Source: Artemisia argyi
Taxonomy: Eukaryota; Streptophyta; Magnoliopsida; Asterales; Asteraceae
DNA: 64,000 nucleotides
Assembly (NCBI GenBank): GCA_030686995.1
Contig: CM060687.1
Span: forward strand, 170,610,090 to 170,674,089
Reading direction: 5' to 3'
Each line of letters begins with the position of its first letter. Position 1 is the stretch's first letter. A program made the translations under genes and the position numbers. Shown here one piece after another: positions 22,267 to 33,833 of this stretch. The notes under the pieces are model-generated. The model saw only the letters and a list, made by a program, of their open reading frames with translations. It was not told the origin of the DNA and did not search any database.

Positions 22267-24102
22267 TCATCCATAGAAATATTCATTCCTAAGAATGTCT
22301 TCTCCACGATACTTGTTTGACAACTTCCTAGTAGTCTTTTGAGTTTTGAAACTTCGTGCAAAATTCCTTCCGCTAGGACATGTGATATCAAATTTGCAAT
22401 GCCAATCACCATCTCCTTCCTCTCTTTTGTAAATGCTATGACCATCGGAACCCCATTCTAAGTTCTTCAATTGGACCGGTAAAGATCCAAGAAAATCTGT
22501 CAATTTGTTAAAGACAAAAATATTTTTAAATGGATTAAAGAAAGCCTCCATTGCTAGAGCTCTCTCCATTTCATCTTCAATATCAAAGAAACTAGGTGTG
22601 CATGGGCCAAACTTAGGTATACCATCTTCATCTCTTCCCACTTCAAAGCAACCAAGGTAATCCTCCTCTTGGTCCTCATCATTATCATCCCCGTTACTAC
22701 CCCCTCTAGGCTTTGGATAGTAAGTATTCTTAAGAACTCCATCATCAATTGTCATGGTACCTCTTCCCATGTCTATTATAGCTCCACAAGTTCTTAAGAA
22801 CGGTCTACCTAACAACAAAGGTAGTTCCTTATCAACCGCAACATCCAACACAAGAAAATCCACCAAGAACGCTTGATAACCAATTTGAACTCTCACATTT
22901 CTTACTTCCCCCATTGCTTTTGCCTTAGAATTATCCGCCATGGTGAGTTTAGAATTGTTAGGTGTAGGGTCTCTTAATCCTAACTTATGATACAATGGAT
23001 AAGGCATAATACTCACACTCGAACCCGTATCGGCTAATGCATATAAAGGAGTTGTCCCATTAATTTTAACCGGCAAAACAAAATTTCCGGGATCATTCAT
23101 TTTCTTTGGGAGCCCATTCTCAATTATCCTTCTCTCCTCTACTTCATCAAAACTATTATCTTCCAACTTCGACTTCGCCAACATAACTCCATCTAATTTC
23201 TCCCTATAATCCATGTAATTTCTTAACACTTCAATGACCGATTTGTTTTCCATCAATTCACTAATTTTTGCTACAAGATTCTCCAAGATAGCTCGTTCTT
23301 GCTCTTTGGTTAAAGGTTTGGTACATTTTGGTGAATTTGGTGGTGTTTTGGATGATGATGATGATTATTTGTTTTCTTTTTCTTTTTGGGTGGAGGGTTG
23401 GGTTAATCTGTTCAATGGTGTTTTGTTTCGGTTAGCTTTGCCCATCTTACAAATTTCATCCCTTCCTTCCTTCATCTCTTCCATTCCTTCACAAACATCA
23501 ACAAGGATTTCATTCACACTCTTTCCTTCTTCAAAATCACTTATGTTAATTCGTAACTCCCCAAGTGCAAAATCCAATGTACACTTGGTATTCACAATAA
23601 AATCTCTACCAAAGATAACCTCCGGTTCATCGGCATTAGTATATTCGAAAACCACAAAATCAACTTTGAAGATGTGACCATGAATATTCACTCTAACTCC
23701 TTTCACTTCCTTTCTTCCATAACTTCCGTAGTCAAGCCTAACAAAACCAAGCTTGTCAAGCACTTCTTCTGAAATGTAATTGTCTCCATATTCCATATTC
23801 AATTCCGCATCCCACGCTTTAACTCCTTCCACCGCACAAGGTGTAGAATACCTCATGTGTGGAGCATCATATTCCTTAGGTTGTGCTCTTGTGAAAACAA
23901 CAACTTTCCTTTCCTTCTCCTTCTTTGGATAACACATTTCATGTGGCAAGTAAGACACATTGTCACCAACAACCTCTTCTCCTTCTAAATCCAACTTAGC
24001 CTTTTCTAACATGCTTTCCAACCTTTCCAAGGAATCACCAGAATCCTTGAACATATCTTCCAAATCTTTGAAGTATGCCAAAATCTGACTCAAACTCTCC
24101 AT
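22267..24102 (-). pseudogene. R3 protease-like polyprotein with two retropepsin-like domains, one internal stop
   Basis: ATG at 24102; TAA at 23367-23365 interrupts a single frame that goes on to the stop at 22267 (~610 codons). First domain (~residues 95-180) has ISEEVLDKLGF and EVIFGRDFIV, the pattern of a retroviral-type aspartyl protease fold, but no clear D-T/S-G. Second domain has ALADTGSSVSIMPYPLYHKL and LLLGRPFLRTCGAIIDM, a complete retropepsin-type active site. A coiled-coil-like start (FKDLEDMFKDSGDSLERLES) precedes them. No zinc knuckle, RT or integrase follows, and the C-terminus looks natural rather than cut. The protein might process itself or bind particle components; role not known. 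Confidence 0.7.
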
Positions 24103-24367
24103 TTCAACTTAAGCAATTACTAACTATAACATAACCATCAACAAAAACATCCAAATCATTAGCATGAGGGTTAGTTGTAATCAAATAACTATTAATATGA
24201 AATAAGAACAAGTAAATTAACAGACTAAAACACTAAGAATTGAAAATAAACTAAAAAAATAAAAATGTTAAAAATTTTACCGAGACCTCCATCCGATCGG
24301 ATGGCACAATTTACCACTTCCAACCGATCGGTTGGAACCCGCACCCGATTCGGTTGGAGTTTTCTGG

Positions 24368-24409
<42 letters not shown>

Positions 24410-24780
24410 TATTATGAGACTTAAATTTAATAAAACAGTAATGATAACTTTAAGGACATTAAAAACATTAATTAAGGTACTCATAAAACTACTAAAACAT
24501 TAACTATAATTAAAATACTAAAAACATTAAAATTACTCATAATGACAACTTATAACTAATAATAACTAACATTAATCATATAATCATTAAAACTAATTAA
24601 CTAAAAACAGAAAAATGAACATTAAATAAGAAAAACAGAATCCTAAAAATTTTACCGAGACCACCAACCGATCGGATGGTTAAAAACTAATTATTTTTTT
24701 TTTACTTTTTACTCTAAAAACTTTAAAAATTCACAAATTATAAACAATTTTATTACTAAAAACTAAGAAAATTAATCAAA
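24103..24780 (-). promoter_or_regulatory. R3 leader with ATCCGATCGG words and a 40-base poly(T) run
   Basis: Between primer site and first ATG. Words: CATCCGATCGGATGG at 24290, CCAACCGATCGGTTGG at 24321, CCGATTCGGTTGG at 24345, CCAACCGATCGGATGG at 24664. A run of about 39-40 T (A on the element strand) sits at 24369-24408. No gag ORF is present here, unlike in R8. Confidence 0.65.
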
Positions 24781-24798
24781 TCCCCGGCAACGGCGCCA
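24781..24798 (-). other. R3 primer-binding site (tRNA-Asp type)
   Basis: Minus strand TGGCGCCGTTGCCGGGGA, nine bases after the LTR end, matching the 3' end of plant tRNA-Asp as used by Athila/Tat elements. Confidence 0.93.
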
Positions 24799-24807
24799 AA
24801 AACTTGA

Positions 24808-26513
24808 TGTGCGTTTTATTAGTACAAGTTTTAAAATTTATAAACACGAATTATCCGATTATTATTTAGCACATACGAGCAAGTATGCTCGTCCGATGTA
24901 ATAAAGGTGGGTAAGTCGAGATCGTCCCAAGGGATTTGGTTGTTTTAGTAATAAGAAAAAAGATTGTTAAATAAGGGTTGTCAATCCAAATTTATGTGAA
25001 TATTAATTTAAAAGAAACTCAATAAAAACTAAAATATACTTGTGTATAATTCCTTGATTGGTAATTAGGAGTATTATGACAATTCAAGTACAAAGTTTGG
25101 TGTAAAACTTGTTATAATGTGCAACGAAAAATGAGTAGTTATAGAATCTATGATGTATGTCATGTTTTAACTACCACTAAGAATTCTATCATCTAAATGA
25201 CTCCTTTCGGACATATCAAATGAGTATGACAATTCTATAATAACATGGTTGTTTTGAAAATCTATTCTTTTCTTATGAATTCCTACGAATCCTTTTGGTC
25301 CTTTTTCGTGATGAAATCTTCTCAAATCCATTTTAACAAGTAAATAAGATGGTTGTCAAGCATCCTATTCCATACTAATTCGTGTACAAATGTTTTGGAA
25401 TAAAAACAAGTTGAAATTCCTTTCGGACCCATTTTTAAAAAGATTGTTTTTACCGACAAATTAAGCAAGAAAAGATGTTATTTCAACAAACTCATAAAAT
25501 AGATATGTTTTCATGCATCACCTTTTTAATGAAAAGAATACTCCATAACCAATCACATCATATACACAAGTATATAACAAATTACTCCATAGCAATCATA
25601 TTAAAACCCAAGTAAATAAGAAAAATTTCATAAAACTTAAAGTAACAATTGTTCATTATAAGTATCAAGGTGTACCTAGTCTTGAGAATTACAATGAATA
25701 AACTTGTGGAACTATAGCAACCACACTCCTCCAATTGCTTACTAACGTAAGGAAACAACTCCAAACTCGAACCAATGTTTGAGACTCTAACTCAACACGT
25801 TCTGGACGTTTTCACAACACTTAGTAAACTTTCAGGCAATATAAGATGAACTAACAAGAGTTGGTGTAATACTAAGTTAGATATTTGGTGGTACAAGTAA
25901 TTCTAGACCCTAAGTAGTCATTATATAGCATAATAACACTTATCCTTCAAGTAAAAACGTCCCTCTAGAGTTAATAAGCAGAAATGATCAGCCACACATG
26001 ATTATAGGGAGTAAATACGTCCATAAATGCAAAACTTGTAACTTCAGTCAACTCCATCCGATCGGTTTCTCTCCATCTGATCGGATGGTCATTCTTTTGG
26101 CACATTTCAACCGAATCGAATGCGGGTTGCATCCGATCGGTTGGACCCTGTCTGGAAGAATTTCATTTGTCTTTTCTTTGTCGTTTCACGTTGCATGCAT
26201 TATCCTTCTTTGTGGCATGACTTTATTCATTAGAACCTGATATTTCCTTGATAAATATGTGTAGAAAACTTGTCTTTATCAAATCCTTTTGTCCATGCGA
26301 CGTTTCTTTCATTCTTTATCTTCTTGAAACTCTCCAAATGTGCATGATCACTTCATTTCTTCATTTTTAATCATTTTTACCTGCTTTTGGCTATATTTGC
26401 ATGCATAAACACTTTTCCACGATTAAGTAATAAATATATACAAATACGACCAATTTCCATACATAAAACAAACAATAACGCGACTAAAAACATGTTAATT
26501 TTAAGCATTATCA
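24808..26513 (-). repeat. R3 5' LTR
   Basis: 1,706 bp. Minus-strand start TGATAATGCTTAAAATTAAC at 26513, end AAAACGCACA at 24808. Promoter part: ATCCGATCGG words at 26056, 26075 (variant) and 26131, and TGCTATATAA at 25930-25921. R4 gag sequence begins at the next base, 26514. Confidence 0.85.
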
Positions 26514-27021
26514 GGGACTACCTAGGAGCATTGAGGGAAACGTCACCTCGTCGAAGCCTCAATCTTTGGAAGAAGCAATGACTAGTGCCCAAAGACTGCT
26601 AGACCGGGAGATTAAGTGTAACTCTGCTCAGGGAAACAACGATCACAAAAGGAAGTTTGATGATTGAAAGACAAACAACAACAACAACAACAACAACCGT
26701 AACCCCAACCGTAACTACCACCATGACAGAAACACCCACCATAACCAACAGATCCGACGACAGGAAGCTGTCAGAGCTTATGTCGCCGCATCGGTTAAGA
26801 ATGTTAGGTATGCTGGACCTTCCCCATTCTACGACAAGTGTAAGATGCATCACACTGGACTCTGCTATGCTAAGTGTGGGAAATGTTCAAGGACTGGACA
26901 TAAGACACAAGATTGCAAGGCAACAGGAGCTAACATGCAACCTGTGGCTGTAGTATGCCATGCTTGTGGAGAGAAAGGACACTACAGGCGCCAGTGCCTA
27001 AACAAGGACAACAATGCATGA
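26514..27021 (+). pseudogene. gag: R4 gag, C-terminal half, cut by R3
   Basis: Starts in mid-gene at the R3 boundary (GLPRSIEGNVTSSKPQSLEE) and shows AMTSAQRLLDREIK, an Asn-rich stretch and two zinc knuckles, CGKCSRTGHKTQDC and CHACGEKGHYRRQC. In-frame TGA codons lie at 26666-26668 and 27019-27021; the frame then continues into protease. Two knuckles and this order suit the Tekay/Del-type chromoviruses. The N-terminal half and 5' LTR of R4 lie left of the R3/R2/R1 insertions, outside the window. Confidence 0.85.
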
Positions 27022-28923
27022 GGAAGAGCGTATGTGCTGGGAGATGGAAATGTCCAGCAAGATCCGAACGTAGTCACGGGTACGTTCTTTCTAAACAACC
27101 GCCTCGTTAAAGTTTTATTTGATTCCGGAGCCAATCAAAGTTTCGTATCCATTTACCTTGCACCTCTACTTAATATTACACCAACCAAACTGGACACCAC
27201 ATACGAGATTGAACTAGCAGATGGAAAGCTAGTAACCATTAACACTATACTTCGAGGTTGCACCCTACGCCTACTAGACACACCATTCGTCATTGACCTT
27301 ATGCCTATTAGACTTGGCAGTTTCGACGTCGTTATAGGAATGGATTGGCTATCCAAGAACCGCGCTAAAATCATTTGTGACGAGAAGGTGGTTCACATCC
27401 CTTTGAATGACGAAACCCTAATCGTTCACGGCGAGCGAAGTAAAACACGTTTGAGCATCATTTCTTGCGTCATAGTTGTGAAGTACATCGAACGAGGATG
27501 TCAAGTATTCTTAGCTCAAGTCACTGAGAAGAAGTCGGAGGAGAAGCGACTTGAGGATGTGCCAGTAGTCGAGAACATTCCAAAAGTATTTCCTGAGGAC
27601 TTGCCTGGCCTTCCACCGACTCGTCAAGTGGAATTTCAAATTGACTTGGTGCCAGGAGCAGCACCTGTAGCACAAGCACCCTATAAGCTAGCACCGTCGG
27701 AAATGAAGGAATTATCTGGGCAATTGCAGGAATTGTTAAATAAAGGATTTATTCACCCAAGTTCATCACCGTGGGGAGCACCTGTGTTGTTTGTGAAGAA
27801 GAAGGATGGAACCTTCAGGATGTGTATCGATTATCGTGAGTTGAACAAACTTACGGTGAAGAATCGGTATCTATTGCCAAGGATTGACGATCTATTTGAT
27901 CAACTACAAGGATCGAGTGTCTACTCGAAGATTGATTTGAGATCGGGTTATCACCAACTGAGAGTTAGGGAAGAAGACATCCCTAAGACGGCTTTCAGGA
28001 CGAGATACGGCCACTACGAATTCCATGTAATGCAATTCGGTCTAACAAATGCACCCGCTGTATTTATGGACTTAATGAGCCGAGTGTGCAAACCCTATTT
28101 GGATAAGTTTGTGATTGTATTCATCAATGATATCCTTATTTATTCACATAGTAAGGAAGAGCACGCAGAAGACTTAAAGGCTATACTAACACAGCTCAGA
28201 GGAGAGAAATTATACGCCAAATTTTCCAAGTGTGATTTTTGGATTGAGAAGGTACAATTTCTTGGGCATGTTATCGACAGTAAGGGTATTCATGTTGATC
28301 CCGCCAAGATCGAAGCTGTTAAAAATTGGGCGTCACCTACGAGTCCTACCAAGATATGCCAATTTCTAGGTCTTGCCGGATATTATAGGAGTTTTATTGA
28401 AGGATTTTCAAGGATTTCTAAGCCTTTGGCTGAGTTAACTCAGAAGAAGAAGTTTGACTGGGGAGAGGAACAAGAATCGACATTTCAGTTTTTGAAGCAG
28501 AAGCTTTTTGAAGCACGGATATTAGCACTACCCGAAGGAAGTGAGGACTTCGTGGTATATTGTGATGCATCGATCCAATGTTTGGGTGCCGTATTGATGC
28601 AAAGATTTAAATTAATTGCTTACGCTTCTAGACAACTTAAACCCCACGAGGAAAACTACACCACTCCTGATCTAGAAGTAGGAGCAGTAGTATTCGCTCT
28701 TAAGATATGGAGACACTACCTATATGGAACCAAGTGAACGGTCTTCACCGATCACAAAAGTCTTCAGCACATTTTAGATCAAAAGGAGTTGAATATGAGG
28801 CAACGTCGATGGCTAGAGTTATTAAGTGACTATGATTGCGAAATTCGTTATCACCCAGGGAAGGCAAATGTTGTAGCAGATACCTTGAGTCGAAAGGAAC
28901 GACTTAGACCTCCTCAGAGTTAG
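27022..28923 (+). pseudogene. pol: R4 protease, reverse transcriptase and RNase H (Ty3/gypsy)
   Basis: Protease [12 protein letters not shown] near 27118; RT with [28 protein letters not shown] and, at the catalytic site, FINDILIYS instead of the usual FIDDILIYS: the first catalytic Asp is Asn (AAT at 28126-28128), which should inactivate the enzyme. RNase H has [15 protein letters not shown] and, after an in-frame TGA at 28735-28737, [13 protein letters not shown] and LSRKERL. TAG at 28921-28923 ends the frame; a one-base shift just before it leads into integrase. RT before integrase is the Ty3/gypsy order. Confidence 0.93.
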
Positions 28924-29775
28924 ATCATTCGGTATGACAATTAGATCACCACTTCCGTATCAAATTCTTGAAGTTCAAGCTGAGGCCGTCACAGAAGAGA
29001 ATAGACCGCACGAGAAAATTTACGGTATGCCAGAAAGCACGAATGGATTTGTCAAGAAACCAGATGGAAGGTTGTGTTTCAAGGACAGAAGTTGGATTCC
29101 ATTGTATGGAGGAATACGAGACCTCATCATGCATGACTCTCATAAGTCTAAATATTCCATTCATCCTGGCTCGGACAAAATGTATCATGATCTTAAGAAG
29201 TTGTATTGGTGGCCAAACATGTGTTTGACCTGCTCAAGAGTAAGGGCTGAGCATAAAAAAACATCCGGTCTTTTGATTCAACCAGAGCTACCAATTTGGA
29301 AATGGGAAAGGATTACAATGGACTTCATTACGAAATTACCCAAGACATCGAGTGGGTTTGACACTATTTGGGTTATTGTTGATCGTCTCACGAAGTCAGC
29401 GCACTTCTTGCCAATCAAAGAGACTGATGATATGGACATTCTTGCACGTTTATACTTGAAGGAGATAGTTTCCCGGCATGGAGTGCCGATTTCTATTATC
29501 TCCGACCGAGACAGCCGTTTCACGTCTAACTTTTGGCGATCCTTACAGAAAGCCTTGGGAACTAAGTTAGATATGAGTACCACTTACCATCCACAGACCG
29601 ATGGTCAAAGTGAAAGGACTATTCAGACCATAGAGGACATGCTTCGGGCATGTGTGATCGATTCTAGAAAAGGCTGGGATAAGCAACTACCGTTAGCAGA
29701 ATTCTCATATAATAACAGTTATCACGAGTTAATTCTTGAAACCACTGAAAAGACAGTAAAGATTAGACAACGATT
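28924..29775 (+). pseudogene. pol: R4 integrase, truncated by R5
   Basis: Zinc-binding HH-CC region degraded ([20 protein letters not shown] then CLTC), catalytic core with [17 protein letters not shown] and [13 protein letters not shown] giving D,D,E. A family-sized block is missing after YNNSYH, so the text jumps to [17 protein letters not shown], and the gene stops where the R5 LTR remnant starts at 29776. The chromodomain region is gone except for a short tail at 54920-54981. Confidence 0.9.
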
Positions 29776-29880
29776 ACACATAATGCTCTCCACTCTTTCT
29801 CTCTACTTTCTCTCTCTAGCTCTTCCATCTCTCTCTAACATCATAATCTTAGGTGATAAAGATAGATCTAAGGTCCTACA
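29776..29880 (+). repeat. R5 5' LTR, truncated to its last 105 bp
   Basis: Matches the final 105 bp of the R5 3' LTR (54590-54919) with about four mismatches, ending GGTCCTACA. The first ~225 bp are missing together with the adjoining R4 sequence, indicating one deletion across the junction. Confidence 0.88.
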
Positions 29881-29882
29881 AG

Positions 29883-29896
29883 TGGTATCAAGAGCC
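29883..29896 (+). other. R5 primer-binding site (tRNA-iMet type)
   Basis: TGGTATCAAGAGCC, two bases after the LTR end; one A more than the standard TGGTATCAGAGCC. Confidence 0.8.
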
Positions 29897-29989
29897 AAGG
29901 GATAATTTTAGGTTGTTCTAGATTGATTTTGGGTGAAAAACGTGGATTTAGGGCTTATTTTTCAGATCAAGTTACTGTTCATCGGCGTT

Positions 29990-30480
29990 TTTCTGAGTTA
30001 GGAAAGATTTTTATCGAGTTAAGACAATTTTTAGCGAATTAAGAAAAAAAATTTATTGAGTTAAAAAATTTTTTCCGAGTTAAAATTTTTTTTCCGAGTT
30101 AAAATTTTTTTAGCGAGTTAAATTTTTTTTTTCCGAGTTAAATTTTTTTTTTATCGAGTTAAAATATTTTTTTATCGAGTTAAAAAAATTTTTCCGAGTT
30201 AAAAATTGTTTCCGAGTTAAATTTTTTTTAGCGAGTTAAATTTTTTTTTCCGAGTTAAAATTTTTTTATCGAGTTAAATTTTTTTTTATCGAGTTAAATT
30301 TTTTTTTCCGAGTAACGTTTGGCGAGTTTGGCAATTTTAGCGAGTTAGCTATTTCACCTTATCTTTTATCGAGTAAGGATTTCACTTGGGCTTTCTAAAC
30401 GAAACTCTGCCAAAATTTCTCTAGCTTTACCGAGTTACCAACCTTATCGAGTTAGTAAAAAAAATTGTTTTCGAGAGGAG
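29990..30480 (+). repeat. R5 leader array of NCGAGTTA words
   Basis: About 20 copies of CCGAGTTAA, TCGAGTTAA or GCGAGTTAA separated by T-rich runs of 8-15 bases, loosely tandem. Lies between primer site and ORF start. The base before CGAGTTA varies, the core is constant. Confidence 0.85.
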
Positions 30481-30823
30481 ACTAAACGTTCAATTTTTAC
30501 GCGAAATTCAAATTTTTGTATAACGTTGCAAATTTTGGCCCAAAATTCAAATTTTTTGGCCAAAATTCAAATTTTTTTGGGTAAATTTTGGCGTAAAAAT
30601 TTTCCAAACTCAAATTTTTCTGGAAACCTTAGAATTGCCTCTCATAGTGATTTTCAAATTTTAGGAGACAAAATTTTCAAAATATTTTTGGAGGAAAAAT
30701 TCGAAATCACTAAAATCTACCATATACGCTTTTCAAACTTCGCCAAAAATATCTAATCTTCAAACAACAACCTTTGTTATCTTCAACAATCCAAGATCAA
30801 CTTTATCACACATCGTTTAAACA
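30481..30823 (+). other. R5 leader, unique part
   Basis: A/T-rich with several AAATTTTTGGC(C/G)-like phrases at 30510-30600. No gene seen. Confidence 0.4.
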
Positions 30824-33465
30824 ATGGAAATGAAAATGCAAATCCAAGAGAGAGATTCAAAGAAAGTGTTTACAGTGTTCAAGTCATATGTAGAGAAGGT
30901 TATCAATATTTATGATTATGACTCAAGGTTCGATCAGGCATTTGAATACTTCATCCGAGTCCGATATCACAATTTCAAAGGCAAACTCAACCAAAGCCTG
31001 AATCAACTTGAGATGCTACTTAATGAAGAAGAACTTGATACGAGTAACTGCAAGGAAGCTTTTAAAGTGATCCAAACTCAATTTCAGAGTATCTTTAACC
31101 CTTGGATAATGAACCAGTCAGAGTTTATCGATGCATTTTACCAACAATTTTGGGTAAGCTATTCGACCTTTAGAACTAAATGCATAAATGATATAGGGAA
31201 ACTCGAAAAGATACTTGATGCTGAGGAAGCTGAGTTAAATGAAATTTAGAAGCTGAAATGGGAAAGAGAGCAGATTGACAAAGATATACAGTTAAAGGAA
31301 AGAGAGCAGATTGAAAAAGATATGCAGTTAAAAGAAAGAGAGCTAATTGAAAGAGAGATGCAATTAAAGGAAACAGAGGTGATTGAAAGAGAGACAGACG
31401 AAGATTTTCAAATAGAAGAGGAAACAGTAAATGATGGTGAAGCATCTAATGATTGTTTTGTTTTCACGGAAAGTGATTCATCTTCAGAACAGCAGGTTGA
31501 AAGCAACAGTCCTAGCTATGATTCAGATACTGGTGGTACACAACGGAATGAAGCTGTTTGGGACACCAAAGATGATCATATCAGACATTCATTAGACACA
31601 GAGATACTGGCTACAGTAAAACATTCACATGCTCATGATAATGTTAATATCTTTGATAATGTGTTTGCTCATGATCAGACACATCCTGAGTCTGTTAGTG
31701 ACACATATGTGGTGGAACAAAATTATAGTAATATCACTCTTGCTACTCCAGATATGGATCCTAATAGAGGTGAGCCTGCCCAGGATGGATCTTCTTATGA
31801 ACAAGATCGTGCCTTATTTGCTTCATTAATCAATAATTTCAAACATGAACTTGAAAAGTGCAAATTGGACAATCGTAAAACTAAGCAAACGAATGTCTTA
31901 TTGACAAATGAGCTTGAGAGATTTAAGGAAATGGAAAAAGGTTTTCAAAATGTTACAAAAAGCAAAGCTGAACTTGAAATTCAAATATCAAACCTTAAAT
32001 CTCAAGCTCAAAAGTATGAAATATATGGAGAGTCTGTCAAACCACTTTTAAAAAGAAATGAAGAACTTGAAGTTGGTTATAGAGAAGCTGTTTTGGATAA
32101 AAAAAAAAACATTCCATTCAAAATCTGGATGCTCAAATGGTTCTTAACAACAGAAAGGTTCAAGCGCTTGTAAAAGAGAATGTGATTTAAAATGTGAAAA
32201 TTCAAGGCTTAAGAAAACCACTTCAAATTTTGAGATTGTTAATACAAAACTTGAGAATGAAAATCAAGAATTTTTGAAACGAACAAACGATCTTGAAAAC
32301 AAACTTCGAAAATTGGGACAGACTTCTTAGACTATCAACATGCTGCCTACTAAAGATGAGGAGGTTGATAAAAAAACATCTGGGATTGGTTTTGTGAATA
32401 GTGCTCATGTGGAAAATGAAAAACCTTGTTTTTTAAACAAAGTGCAAAAGTTGACACCTACTTTGTATAACGCTGAAGATATGGCAAAAGGATTGTCAGC
32501 TGACCTTTTGTATGAGTCTCAAGATGGTTTAAAAGTTGAGTAGGAAAAATGTTTGAAAGTAAAACAAACAAAAAACTCACTCTCGTACCACAGCTTTGTG
32601 TATAGGTGTACACAATTGATAGATATACCAAAAGAACCTTTCAAAAGAAAAGACACAAATGTTAAAAGATTTTCCAAAGAAGCTCAACTTGCTACTTATG
32701 ATGCTAATTTATGGCAAACTAAAGAAAGGAAATAGTTTTGTGGTCTTAAACACCACATTGAGCAAACGTTAAAGGTCATTTGGTTTAAGCAAGAAAACAT
32801 CACATACAACGCTATTTCTAATCCTCTTTCATCAGATTTACACCATAAGTTAGAAGTCAAAAAGATTTTGAAAGATGAGATTGAACCTTGTATGAAAGAT
32901 ATCAACTTATGTTTTGAGTACTTTGAAAAACATCTTGTAACTGAAATGAGAGAAGATCTGAAGTACGTTCACTCTCTTGAAGACGAATTTGATGAAGAAT
33001 GCTTAATTCTGGACATTCAAAAAGAATTTTTCACAAATCAAATAGAGTCGTTCAAGTCAGCATCTGTCAGCCATGAGTATGAGAATGAGAATTTTGAACA
33101 AACATCTTCTTTGAAATCTGAAAATCTTTGTCTCAAAAATAAAATCACCGAGCTTTCAAAAGAAGTAGATGATGTCAAAGAAGAACTATCAAAAAGAACT
33201 GCTCAGTTTGAGAAAGATCTTGCAAAACTTGAAGCGTAAAGTATCTATTTCCAACAAAAACTGCAAGAGAAGAATGAGAAAATGTATTCTGAAAACTCTT
33301 TGACATCGGTGCTTAAAGGTAAAGAAAATATTTTTGAAGAAAATTGTGATGATGCCAATATCAAGTTTGATTTTGACGAACTCGATACAAAAATCTTGAA
33401 TTGGAACATGTTGTGGCATTATTACAAAAAGAAAATGAGCATTTGAAACAGACTTACAAAAATTT
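30824..33465 (+). pseudogene. R5 coiled-coil ORF, first part
   Basis: ATG at 30824. N-terminal ~140 residues form a compact-looking region (VFKSYVEKVINIYDYDSRFD) and lead into repeats of QLKERE(Q/L)IE(K/R), a heptad-like coiled coil, then an acidic segment and further coiled coil (LKSENLCLKNKITELSKEVD). TAG at 31247-31249 and later stops at about 32328, 32541, 32733 and 33237, plus a frameshift at an A-run near 32105, break it. Patterns around RFSKEAQLATYDANLWQ and FEKHLVTEMREDLKYV recur in daisy-family copia polyproteins upstream of protease. No gag UBN2 domain is clear. The text EHLKQTYKN stops at the R6 insertion and resumes at 51230. Confidence 0.75.
33461..33465. repeat. R6 target-site duplication, left copy (one mismatch)
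   Basis: AATTT here, AACTT at 51230-51234. The uninterrupted R5 codons need AACTT, so the left copy has a C-to-T change. Confidence 0.8.
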
Positions 33466-33819
33466 TGTTAGGTCACCATTTAGTAAACACAAGCATAATA
33501 ATGATAGAAATGAGATGAGAAAAGAGATTGGATGATTATATGAATAAGAGAAATATAAGTGCAAGAGTTTCCTTAAGAAATCAAATAACCAACCAAGTTT
33601 ACAATTGACCTAAGGCTTCTATATATAGGGAAGGAGCTAGGGCAACACTCCCTCTCCTTCCTTTCATCATTTTCGTGGGCTTTGAGGCCCATGGGTTTCA
33701 TACCTTAAGCCTAGTAAACTTAATACATTTAGTAAATGAAAGTAAATAATAGTTAAGCAACCTAACATTATTACATATGACCGAGACTTGATAAAATAGT
33801 GAAAACTATGATCCCAACA
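33466..33819 (-). repeat. R6 3' LTR
   Basis: 354 bp, minus strand TGTTGGGATC to CCTAACA. Two mismatches to 50876-51229. TATA box CTATATATAG near 33629-33619; upstream of it are GGGCC/GGCCC motifs at 33680-33705. Confidence 0.95.
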
Positions 33820-33833
33820 ATCTCCCCCTAAGG
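33820..33833 (-). other. R6 polypurine tract
   Basis: Minus strand CCTTAGGGGGAGAT directly before the 3' LTR; plus-strand DNA priming site. The same phrase precedes the R5 LTR. Confidence 0.9.

Larger units (their letters stand above)
18085..26513 (-). mobile_element. R3: non-autonomous Ty3/gypsy element with tRNA-Asp primer site
   Basis: Minus direction: 5' LTR (26513-24808), primer site, leader with ATCCGATCGG words, protease-like polyprotein, internal promoter, spliced accessory gene, 3' region with purine tracts. No gag shell, RT, RNase H or integrase is present. The 3' LTR is missing; R2's 3' LTR ends where R3 begins, so R2 probably inserted into R3. R3 itself interrupts the R4 gag at 26513/26514. 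The Asp primer and GTGTGGGGGAG tracts suit the Athila/Tat group. Confidence 0.75.
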
